From Bedellia somnulentella (lineage: Eukaryota > Arthropoda > Insecta > Lepidoptera > Bedelliidae), in assembly GCA_963576735.1 (NCBI GenBank), contig OY755175.1, forward strand, positions 11,176,401-11,240,400: a DNA stretch of 64,000 nucleotides. The letters run 5' to 3'. The notes under the pieces were generated by a model. It made no database searches. It was not told the origin of the DNA and saw only the letters and a program-made list of their open reading frames with translations. Each line of letters starts with the position of its first letter. The first letter of the stretch is position 1. Both the position numbers and the translations under genes were made by a program. Below are positions 22,315 to 32,067 of this stretch, piece after piece.

Positions 22315-22555
22315 ACATGCTGTGTAGTGTCGGCTTAGAATAGCACTACCCCACCCGTGTACGTAAGAGGCGACTAATGGTATTTGCGGCTTTAAAGGGA
22401 TTTTTGGGCGATGAGGTGGGAGACCCATCACCAAGAACCTTTATTTTCCATCTTTTCCCCAATTAACTTTCCAAAAGTGGCTGAGGAATTTCTAATTCCT
22501 TAGCTCTGGCTACCTCATCTAGAGGTTTATGGCCGTGAGTATATGTATGTATGTA
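22315..22555 (+). repeat. SINE-R copy
   Basis: Begins near CTGTGTAGTGTCGGCTTAG and ends TTTATGGCCGTGAGTATATG plus an ATGT tail. Abuts the left end of the 22570 composite element. Confidence 0.7.
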
Positions 22556-22613
22556 TAAGGGATTCAAATCGCACGCTTAATATTACAGTGACCTATGTCA
22601 AAATTTTGATGAA

Positions 22614-23133
22614 TGAGAGGTTTTCTTTTTGAGAAATAAAAAAACAACATAGTTTCCTAGAGCTCTGTAGATGGCGTTGATGTAACTACGTTACTTACTT
22701 CAATCTTTTCTTCGTGGCCTCAATCGTGTTGCCACAATAATTTCGCCAATGTCAACTTTAAAAACATGCTTGTACCCATTGCGCTTTACGATTTTCATCT
22801 TTAGGAAAAAGATGTATTCCTTCATTTTTACATAAATCTACAAGGCACAGACTCCTCTTCTTTTTTTCTAGGGATATTTTCTTTTTGGCGAGTAAAAACA
22901 ACAAAAAGAATGTTAAATATAAATACCGTCTTTGTTTATTTACTTTTAAGCTATCTTGGCTTAAACTGATATTTATTTAGACTTTCAAATCAGAACGTTT
23001 TTATGTACGTTCCGTTTTACGATATCATTACATCCAAGTGTGAAAAACGGTGTGACGTTCCGTTCCTACCAGTAACATAGCAAGTCTGGCGCCATCTATC
23101 CTGAGAACAGGGAAGAAGAAAAAAAGAATAAAA
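22614..23133. mobile_element. Insertion inside the left arm of element A, family unknown
   Basis: The right arm of element A reads GAGAGGTTTTCCCGTAG without interruption; the left arm has ~520 bp between TTTT and CCCGTAG. The insert contains AGATGGCG near both its ends in inverted orientation and an A-rich 3' edge. No coding. Confidence 0.45.
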
Positions 23134-23458
23134 GGAAAACCCGTAGACAGAGAATTACAATAGACATCTGCATATATTTTGTTTCACTCGCACTAGACGG
23201 AGAAAATAAATATTAAAAATACTAAGAGTAAGTGAGACATGACCATATAATTTGCTGTCCCTTACTGCTGGCCAAGCCGGCAAAGTACTTTGCTAAACAA
23301 ACCGTTTGACATTTTCAAAATAAACAAACCGTTTTTGAATTGAAAAGCAGAAAAATTAGGAATTTCGTTGATTTTTTAGTTAATTATTTATGTGAGATCG
23401 GTTCTGGCAATAAATAGAAATATAATTTAACATTAGAAATAATTAAACATTCAATAAA

Positions 23459-24372
23459 ATGGACAGGTGCAGTGTTATATCGTGTAAAAGTAATAGCGAA
23501 ACTAAGCAACCAGATTTGTCATTCCACTCGTAAGTACCATTTAGTTTTAGAATAATAACAGTGTAAGATTATTATATTTTCTATTTATGACTCATACATA
23601 TCTAATTTATGCAGAAAAATAAACTGCAAATGCATGAAAATTATATTTAAAATTTCATAACCTAAAATCTCTATCATTGTAATGTTGCCAGCACAAGTAT
23701 TTTATTTACCCTAAAACCCTGGATTAAATAAAAAATATGTATTTCAATATACTAATATAAGTTATATAAAGGATGTTTATTATTAAGTTCTTAAAAAGGA
23801 TTCCATGGCATGTTCTATTTTTCTTGTTAATGTGGGTATATGAAGAGTAGATTTTTTTACAGTTTTCCAAATGAAGATAATATTATCTTAAGAGAATGGA
23901 TTCTATCAACTGGAAAAATTAACTGGACTCCTACAAAATACTCCACAATTTGTAGTCTTCATTTTGAAAAAAAGTATTTATTTAAGAAAAAGAAATTAAC
24001 TTAATTATTACCTGGTGCTGTTCCAACCTTGGTAAGTTAAAAAAAATATCATCTCATACTTGATCATACTATTAAGTGTTTAATCCACGTCCCCAAGTCC
24101 TGTACAATAATTATATTTTGATTTTAGATTAATGAATCTAATGATAACATTGATACAATGAAAAATTTTCAGCCTACTGCGTCATCATCAAATTTTCGTC
24201 GTTTGGGTGTACAAGTATAAAAGACTATATTGTGTTTATCGCTAATATTATTAAGTGTTTAATCCACGTCCCAAGTCCTATACAATAATTATATTTTGAT
24301 TTCAGATTAATGAATCTAATGATAACATTGATACAATGGAAAATTTTCAGCCTACTGCGTCATCATCATCTT
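23459..24372 (+). pseudogene. THAP-domain protein remnant in element A
   Basis: Exon 1, 23459-23529 (71 nt), encodes MDRCSVISCKSNSETK... with the first two zinc cysteines (C-x4-C). Exon 2, 23863-24031, continues in phase: SFPNEDNI, the invariant W of the fold, then ICSLHF giving the C-x2-H half of the C2CH zinc site, and an AVPT box (LLPGAVPTL) behind an in-frame TAA at 24002-24004. Exon 3 (from 24128) is present twice in tandem, each with its own acceptor. THAP domains bind DNA and form the N-terminus of P-element-type transposases. The stop and the lack of any catalytic domain make it non-functional as transposase. Confidence 0.75.
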
Positions 24373-24789
24373 AGGCTAAGCGTAAATATTGGATTTTATC
24401 GCCTGCTCTTTTACCTTCAGTTTTAGTTTCCGAGCAGGTGGTAAGTTAGGCAGGGCTTGTTCATGACGTTCATTAAGTACTTTTTTGTTTATGATAATTA
24501 TGATAAATAAAAACATTTTTTTTAGATCTCGTTAGCCCCGTGATACGAACAACTTAATGACTAGTGTAATAGGAGAATGCATTGGAGGCGTTTGTCGCCT
24601 GTTCTTCTTCTTTAGTTAAGTGATGCGGTAGGCATTATGACGTTCATTAAGTGCTAGAATTCATTATTATAGCCATGTAATATTTACCATGCACCCACAC
24701 ACACTTGTAATAATGTACTAATGTAATAATGTTAAAGAATTAAACCTTTTCAGTAATACATTCGATTGTTTTATTTATTTCGCAAATAC

Positions 24790-25639
24790 CAGAGATGTAC
24801 AAAATAGGTTTAAAAAAGCATTTAAATACAAAATGCAAAATACTTTTCAAATTTCCTATTTCAAATGCAAAATACCAAATAGTTTTACGTTTTGTATTTC
24901 AAATGCTAAATGCAAAATAGGTATTTTCAAAATACTTTTTCAAAATAAAATACTTTTTGACCAAATTGAATGATATTTATTATATTTATCAGTATGCGTA
25001 TCAATAAATTCAAAAAACTAGACTAACGAAAAGAAAAGACTAAACAGTCTAAACATCAATTTTCTTTATTTAATTCGTTTTTTAACAATACCAGTTGTTC
25101 GAATAGATCATCACTCATTTTTCTTCTGTGGGGTCTCATAATCATCCCACCATCGATGCTGCCAGGCGTCGATGTACCGGACTCTATCTTTAGGGACTAC
25201 TTTTTTTAGCACGCTCAGAGTCCCAATTCCCAAATGTCAAACTAAGTAATTTAGCGGCAATCGAACAGGCGCGGGTAATTCGAAGTAGCTGTCAAATGTC
25301 ACTTTAACGTATGCGCTGACAGTGTCCATGCTCGCTGGCGTGAGCACTCTGATCGCGTGGAATAACGTTTGTTGATGACGCGAACAGCCGAACGCACCCT
25401 CAGCGGCATTATTCATTCATTTCATTTCGTTTGACTATTAATATTGGCTAAACTTAGTTATAAAGTATTTTGCATTTTGAAATGAATATTAAAAATACAA
25501 AATACATATCGAAAGGTATTTCAAATAAAATACAAAATGTTTCTTACTAAAAGGCATTTAAATGCCAAATACAAAATAGGTATTTTGCATTTTGTACTTG
25601 CATTTTAAATAGAAGTATTTCAAATAAATCGCATCTCTG
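24790..25639. mobile_element. Non-autonomous hAT transposon
   Basis: 850 bp with ends CAGAGATG / CATCTCTG and an exact 8-bp duplication GCAAATAC (24782-24789, 25640-25647). Both end regions carry many copies of short AAATGCAAAATAC-type subterminal repeats, as usual in hAT elements. The centre has no transposase frame. Confidence 0.88.
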
Positions 25640-26544
25640 GCAAATACATATAGTACTATGTATCTAATTAAACGATCTGGAGGGCAATTCTCGCAAGTTC
25701 GATATTATTACTATCATAGAAATTGTATCAAGTGTTCAATGTCGTGTGCAAAATATCAAAAAGTGAAATATATTTCTATTGATAGATTGAAGCTGTATTC
25801 TCGCACACGGTAGTAATTTTTCCTTAGACATTAAAGAACGAAGACCGAAATCAATGATCCAAGCGAATGAATTGAATGAAAGATCAGTTTAACTGTCATC
25901 TTAGATATGAAAAGGTCTTCATATCTGTCAACATTTTTACTCGACATTGGCGAAATAATTGTGGCAAACACGATTGAAGCCACCTAAATAAAAATTGAAT
26001 ATTTAATCTGTCAATATCATGAAGCTACTAACTAAACAGGAGAGAGTACTCGCAAAAATTTGGTAAACAAAAATGCAATTTATTACCATGCAATAAAGTT
26101 AATTATCTTTTAAAGACTGTCAAGCAGAGAAACGTCCTAGAACGAGAGCCGTGTGAGAGAGAAGTGTGTCCCGCTCGCACGGTTGCCAGTCGAGATTAAG
26201 TTCAAAGAAAAACAAATTAAACTTATTTATAGGGAGTATTTTATAAAAAGCAGGTTATAAACTGTTCCTTTTTTGTATTTTATTTTAATTATTATTGTCG
26301 CCTATCGATTTGGAGATAAATAATTGGTTAAGTTTGGCAAAAGGGATATTAATATTTGTCACGGGTATCCCCATCGAAACAAGATAAATGTGGTGTCCAC
26401 AATTTATCATCTGTTTGAGTGTTTTGGAGCTTTTATCATTTAATAGTGATAAATATGGGTTCATGTTATGGAACAATAAATAAAATAACCTGTATCATCT
26501 TGAACTTTACCACATGAATGCATTAAACGATTTGAATTTGGTTT

Positions 26545-26605
26545 TGCTCAAAAAGTGGCTGAGGAAATTTTAATTCTCAAGCACTGGCTACCCATTCTTT
26601 TATAA
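26545..26605 (+). repeat. SINE-R scrap
   Basis: AAAAGTGGCTGAGGAAATTTTAATTC followed by a GGCTACCC block matches the SINE-R 3' half only. Confidence 0.5.
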
Positions 26606-26741
26606 TCTATTAATTAAGAATAAATATGTATAAAAAACACGTTGATTTACCAAAAACAATGTATATATGTAAATATAAGTGTTTTTATAATATATTTTTT
26701 TATAATGTATGTATGTAAATATAACTAATAAATAAAGGAAA

Positions 26742-26880
26742 GAAAAATTTCGACACAGGTGGGGATCGAACCCGCGACCTCGGGTATACGCCCCCGTCGC
26801 TCTGCCAATTGAGCTACCGTGTTAAAGGCTGCATCAGGTCCCCACATGAGGTTTTCATGAACAAAAACATTCAAAATATG
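26742..26880 (-). repeat. tRNA-bearing repeat, single partial unit
   Basis: Contains a tRNA-like domain on the minus strand at 26752-26822 (A box TAGCTCAATTGGCAGAG, B box GGTTCGATCCC), followed on the plus strand by CCCCACATGAGGTTTTCATG. Same family as the array at 59715-61289. Confidence 0.65.
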
Positions 26881-27276
26881 TAAATATAAGTGTTTTTGTA
26901 TCCTTTAGAGGAACTCTTATTTAAACACCAACAGATGGTCACCCTACTTAAAACGAGACACAGTTAGCTAGTTAGCCATCCTTTTTCAGGACACTTTAGG
27001 TCGCCAGCGCGCGTTCCTGTTTAAATAATACTTCCATGGTCAATATTTACATATGTTTTGGTTTGTTTAAATTTTCCTTTAGTGTACTTTGCCAGTAACT
27101 AGCAAAGTCTGAATTCCCAAATGGACCATCCGACAACCAAATTTAGTTTTGGAAATTTTAAAATGGAACAATAATATAATAAATAAATAATATTTTAATA
27201 ATATAATTAACGTTGATCCAAGTAGATATTATCAACAACTTCTAAGACTATTTGATCTATGATCCATTTAATATAT

Positions 27277-28278
27277 TTACATACATACATACATACATAT
27301 ACTCACGCCATTAGTTCCCATTGGGGTAGGCAGAGACTATTGATCGCCACTTCGCACGATCCTGACAAACCTCTCTAGCTTCGTTTACATCCATCAATCT
27401 TTTCATACATGCTCTTTTATTCTTCATACTTCGGACGCCAGCCTTTTTGAGCACACTCTCAATTTGGTCCAAGTGTGTTCTCCGTGGTCGTCCTCTACTA
27501 ACATTACCATCCACACTAGCTCTATAGATCCCTTTTACCAATTTTCTATCATCCATCCTCTCTATGTGCCCAAACCATCTCAACATTCCTTTTTCTATCT
27601 TTCTTACAATATCATCTTTCACACCACACTTTTCACGAATAACACTATTTCTCACTCGGTCACATAATCTAACATTACAAATTTTTCTGAGGGACCTCAT
27701 CTCTACTGCATTCACTCTGCTCTCATGCTTCTTCTGCCACACCCAACATTCGCTTCCATACATAAGCGTAGGAACAAGAACAGCATCATGCACAGCCATT
27801 CGGGCCTTTTCAGACACCGTTTGACTGATCATTAGGCTATTCATTGCTCCATTTACCGCATTACCCTTTTTCACTCTTCTTTCAATGTCTTCATCACATT
27901 TCCCATCCCTTGTAAACAAACTTCCCAGATATACAAACTCCTTCACCTGTTCCACATCCTTACCATCAATCGCAATCACGCATTCTGTCACATCTTCCTG
28001 TCTCTCAAAAACCATCGTTTTGGTCTTATCCACATTCACCCTCATTCCCTTTCTTACAAAAGACTCACATGCAATATTCATCATCTCTTGCAACTCTTCT
28101 GCCGATGATGCAAGTAGCACTTGATCGTCAGCATACAAGAGGCATTTAATGATGAATCCACCCATCCTTAGTCCATAATCACTTTCACGCAACTCTGTCA
28201 AACAGTCATCCATGAACAAATTGAAGAGCCACGGAGAAGCTACACATCCCTGTCGGACACCCCTAGAGATTCCGAATA
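27277..28278 (-). mobile_element. RTE-clade LINE, 5'-truncated, with 302-codon open frame
   Basis: Minus-strand frame 28219-27311 (open a little upstream) encodes the C-terminal half of an RTE-type reverse transcriptase: RQGCVASPWLFN just upstream, active site YADDQ, then DKTKTMVFE, VKEFVYLGSLF, MLRWFGHIERM and RGRPRRTHLDQ. The endonuclease and N-terminal RT are missing. The 3' end is an ATGT-type microsatellite (27277-27300), usual for RTE. The surviving frame is intact, so the insertion is fairly young. Decayed relatives lie at 21067, 47815 and 59617. Confidence 0.85.
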
Positions 28279-28555
28279 TATATTTACCTACATTTTAATT
28301 TTCTATCTATATTCAAACAAAATTTGAAAACAAAATGGCTACCGTTCGCACGACATCTTCAAATATCATCATATCGTCTGATCGAGACCACACGATATCA
28401 TCCTTTGATATATATCATCATATCGGCTGGTTTTCAATAGAAAAATATCGATCGGATAGAGTGAGAATAGCTCAAGTCAAATATCGATCGCAAAATATCA
28501 CAAAGGTGATAAATATCGAAAGTGATATAATATCTACCGTGTGAGAATTGCCCTC

Positions 28556-28928
28556 CTGCATTCCCTTCGGAGGGTTGACCTTATTTTGATGGATAGTAAA
28601 TATTTTTTGCTCTAATTTGATATAGTTTTCGGATGTGTGTGATCTATGCGCGGGACTCATCAGCCCCCGATGACGACGAGCATGCAGATCGTTTGGATAC
28701 ACGGTTCATAGGCTTACTTCTATATGTTTTGGACTTACTTTGACTAATAACCAATAAAAAACTACTATAATGATAATAATTATCAAATAATTGATTGGAA
28801 AATTTCGAAGATAAAGTTAAAAAAAAAATTGTAAAATTACCCACAATACGGGGAAAACTATTTTCAGTAACAACACTATTTTGTATTACCCATCTCACTT
28901 GCCGACACGCTTCCCCTGGGTCTATTGT
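28556..28928. other. Interior of element A, nothing further recognised
   Basis: Between element C and the foldback MITE; no frame with recognisable motifs. Confidence 0.35.
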
Positions 28929-28932
28929 AATT

Positions 28933-29522
28933 GGCCTAGACCTTGCTTTTATAACATACACTTTTTATATTATAAATCGATAAAAGACATCAAACTAAAC
29001 AACTTTGCCCATGGAATGCCTATCTAAAATATTGTAATTTTCAAAATATAATAATAATTAAAAATTGTCGTACCTAGTTCAAACTGAGAATGTATACAAT
29101 GAGATTCCTTGCTTCAGTGAAAATAAAAAATAAAAAAAAAACATTTGATATATGCTTTTCGCTCTGTAAACAAAAATATAACTTCTTTCTGTATTTTCCA
29201 GTTGTATTGATCGTCGTCGAAAAATAATATCATGAAAATAAACCGGTAAGCGAGCGATTGAACTGGAAAATACCGAAAGAGGTTATGTTTTTGTTTACAC
29301 CATAGATCAAATGTTTTTTTTTTATTTTTTATTTTCACTGAAGCAAGGAATCTCATTGTATACATTCTCAGTTTGAACTAGGTACGACAATATTTAATTA
29401 TTATTATATTTTGAAAATTACAATATTTTAGATAGGCATTCCATAGGCAAAGTTGTTAAGTTTGATGTCCTTTATCGATTTATAATATAAAAAGGGTATG
29501 TTAAAAAAGCGAGGTCTAGGCC
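28933..29522. mobile_element. Foldback MITE, copy 2
   Basis: Same ends as copy 1, flanked by AATT (28929-28932, 29523-29526). Comparison with the undisturbed left arm of element A gives the empty site GACAGAGAATTACAATAG, which shows that AATT is a real 4-bp duplication. The centre is inverted relative to copy 1. Confidence 0.85.
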
Positions 29523-29697
29523 AATTCTCTGTCTACGGGAAAACCTCTCATTGAGTTACAATATTTCACAGACCTTGTAACTCAACACATCAACATTTTG
29601 ACATAAGTCACTGTAGTATTAAGCGTGCGAACTTTGACTATAAACACTATAGACAGAGTCATACATAATACAACGGGAGCGTACCTCTTTTAGAAAG

Positions 29698-30149
29698 AAT
29701 ACTACTCGATTTCCCCGGACGCCGGGATTCGACGCCCACGTAGCGTGCTCTCGGATCCCGACGACGACACCACCCGCGAGCTCGAGGCCTCAGGGGCCAC
29801 CGGCGCTCGCGGTCACACCAACAACTTCTATCACTCCAGACACCGACCCCGCCGGCGAGGTCGTAGAACCCTACACTAACTTTAGAGTCACACCAGACTC
29901 AACTAGAGTCTATTTTATTTTTATACTCACCCTATTCGACTTAGCTTAGGTACACTCCTTTGCCTCGCCTGGGCGGCCTTCAGCCGCCCGGCAAAACAAG
30001 TTACGGTGACGCCGCACAGGCCGCAGGGCCAGCAGCACCGAACCGGTGGGGTTTTAGTCGGTAAGAGTCCGACATACCCCCGTCGCTCTCTCGAGCGACG
30101 GGGGATCCATGTGGATTTCCCCACCGGTAAACAAAAAAAAAAAAAAAAA
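29698..30149 (+). mobile_element. LINE 3'-end insertion with GC-rich hairpin and poly(A)
   Basis: 452 bp between an exact 11-bp duplication CTTTTAGAAAG (29687-29697, 30150-30160), ending in about 18 A. GC content is far above the surroundings. Near the 3' end the stem CCCCCGTCGCTC / GAGCGACGGGGG with a 4-nt loop lies within an outer CCGGTGGGG / CCCCACCGG pair. No intact coding frame; clade not assigned. Confidence 0.75.
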
Positions 30150-30621
30150 CTTTTAGAAAGCAATATTTTTCCCTGTAATGTTGCGATCACTAGAAAACAA
30201 TTACCCCAAAATACTATAATCACCATTCTAAAAGCTACTTTTTAATTTAAAATTGATTACGTCAATTTATTGTTTAATTAAAGGTTTACTGTTTACTATA
30301 TTATTTCCTGCTATCATATAATTATATATACTTGCTCCTAGTATTATACAATCTTTTTTGTTTAATTTTACCATTTTATACTGATGTTTAATACACCGTG
30401 AAATCTGAAGCATTGTACTAACTTTCAGGAATGAATCTTCCCATGATTACGAATAAATTTTTGTACGGGACTAACCTTCTTACTGGACAAAAAAAATCAG
30501 CTGTTCCATAAGTGCAAGTTATGTAAATATCATACGGGTCATGGGTATAGTGGGGTCTATGTTTGTATTTTGAAAAATAAAAGACAGCGCTTTTTACACA
30601 TGAGTTTTATTGCATTATTTA

Positions 30622-31384
30622 CTATTGACCTTTAAACAAAATCAGTTTCGTGTGAAAATTTCGAATTCTTTCGTCTATTTCAGTCACATTTTTCATAAGA
30701 TGATGTATTCGTACATCTAAGTTTTTTAAAGCTATAGCCTTGATTAATAGCACAAGGTGGTTTTCGAAGGTGGCTCTGATGTGGTCGTTTAATGTCGGAA
30801 ATATTCTTTTACCTAAATTCTTTTTCAAAACAACTGCGACCAATTTGAGCCAAAGCTTTGTCTTTGGACAAAAACGAGTAGCCTTTCAATTTTATAGTAT
30901 GCCTCAAAACTTTGGTTGGTTTCCAATTGCATCTTCCAGTGGCCGCAATCCATTTTTCTCGAAGATTCGGGTCTTTAAGAAAACTGTAATGAATACGAAG
31001 AAATTAAATAAATATAACAAATTTATTACTTACTAATTTCGTAGATAACAATTGGGAATCATTCAGCGTCGCTATAGCGCGACGAAATACATAATATACT
31101 AACTCAATAACATCAGTTTACTAAGTTAAAAATTTTACCCTAACAACAGTGCATTATGGCAACACTGAGATACTGCATATTTTTAGGTTATGCTATTAAA
31201 AATTGCTCAAAATAACTAAAGAAAATGCTAGTAATCTAGTTCAACGTAATTAACATTTGAATCACTTATTTTCTGATCGCGCAATACAGAAAAACATTAA
31301 AAAACTCACTCACTTGTGGAAAGTCAATCCTTCGATGTGTTTTTCGCTGCGGCTTCCGCAGCCAAGCACGCTACACCCAACCAT
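30622..31384 (-). pseudogene. THAP-transposase fusion remnant in element D
   Basis: Minus strand. Exon 1, 31384-31314 (71 nt), encodes MVGCSVLGCGSRSEKHIEGL with the C-x4-C of a THAP zinc finger and donor GTGAGT. Exon 2 begins at 30983 in phase: FLKDPNLREKWIAATGR, including the invariant W. The expected C-x2-H half is missing because the text fuses directly to a transposase-like C-terminus (frame ending at 30622; FENHLVLLIKAIALKNL...TKLILFKGQ). The internal deletion removes all catalytic residues. Confidence 0.65.
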
Positions 31385-31676
31385 ACCTCACTAAATAATA
31401 ACTTAACTAATGGAGTCTCTTTTGTCACAATAACAATAAACAAATGAATAAAATCTTTCTCAAAATCAAAAGAAAACCAAAATCGCTCACAAGTCGACGC
31501 TTTGTTTGGCACAATTTAAAAGTGTGACATCAACAAAACGGGTTACGCGATAGAGATGACAATAAAGATTTGTGTCTCTTTTTAACATATAAGAACTTAA
31601 ATAAGGGCTTCTCTTTTTAAAATGGATGACGTAACATCCCTCTGTCTATAGTGTTTATAGTCAAAGCGTGCGAAAT

Positions 31677-32067
31677 ATGCATTCTTATCTCACCGATGTA
31701 TGCAACTCGATAATTGTGATCAAAAAGTATAAGTTTCGATATGGTTTCGAGATTGAAACTTGCACTCTTCCCCGCTAATGAGCGAAAACGAAATTTCGAT
31801 TCAAACTCGCAATCCGCCTACAGTTTTGAGTTTTCGCAGATTAGGTTGATTTTGTTGAGTTTGATTAGTCAGTCGAGTCTGAGTGTTTTGTCAAAATTAA
31901 TTTAGTAGTTGCTGTCAATGTCATGTCAAGTCCTTCATGTCAAATCAGAGTCAAAGTCAAATTATTAAAAGTTTCCTTCTCCTCTCCACTTTGTTATTCG
32001 GTTGTGGCGGGTTCAAAGTCTAGTGAAAAACTTATTTATTTTTAAAATAATTACAAGACTGAACAAG
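31677..32067 (+). promoter_or_regulatory. Upstream region and 5' UTR of the HADHA gene
   Basis: The ~390 bp between the last transposon remnant and the HADHA start codon must hold the promoter. No TATA box is evident close to a plausible start. The last ~90 bases contain a pyrimidine-rich stretch (TTCCTTCTCCTCTCC near 31971) that could be the initiation zone (inference). Confidence 0.35.

Larger units (their letters stand above)
25680..28555. mobile_element. 2.9-kb inverted-repeat element ('C') with nested LINE and tRNA-like repeat
   Basis: Ends GAGGGCAATTCTC / GAGAATTGCCCTC with related subterminal blocks (CACGGTAG, GATATTAT), flanked by CTG on both sides (25677-25679, 28556-28558). The original element was probably a short MITE; most of the length comes from inserts, including a tRNA-like repeat (26742), a SINE-R scrap (26545) and the RTE LINE (27277). 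Confidence 0.55.
22570..29629 (+). mobile_element. Composite THAP-domain transposon ('element A') with at least five nested insertions
   Basis: Inverted termini start CGCACGCTTAATA and share CAGTGAC(C/T)TATGTCAAAAT, AATGAGAGGTTTT, CCCGTAGACAGAGAATT and ACAATAGAC in the same order at 22570-22613 plus 23134-23165 on the left and 28917-28932 plus 29523-29629 on the right. AAAT flanks both outer ends (22566-22569; 31673-31676 after removing element D). Inside: a ~520-bp insertion splitting the left arm (22614-23133), a THAP coding remnant, a hAT MITE, a 2.9-kb inverted-repeat element with an RTE LINE, and a foldback MITE splitting the right arm. The ends are read directly; that the THAP exons belong to these ends is inference. 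Confidence 0.6.
29632..31666 (-). mobile_element. P-element-like THAP transposon ('element D'), deletion derivative
   Basis: Termini CTTTGACTATAAACACTA in inverted orientation (about 27 bp) with an exact 8-bp duplication CGTGCGAA (29624-29631, 31667-31674). An 8-bp duplication plus a THAP-headed gene is the P-element pattern. It sits on the very last bases of element A. The minus-strand gene keeps the THAP exons and the transposase C-terminus but has lost the middle. A LINE 3' fragment is inserted at 29698-30149. Confidence 0.75.

Noticed and set aside
23220..27110. Alternative ends for the THAP element at ~23265 (GGCAAAGTAC) and ~27085 (inverted)
   Set aside because: Short similarity only and no matching target duplication; element A ends are better supported.
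29930..30245. GC-rich open frames on both strands as a gene or CpG island
   Set aside because: The segment is a LINE 3' end bounded by an 11-bp duplication; the frames come from the GC-rich hairpin.
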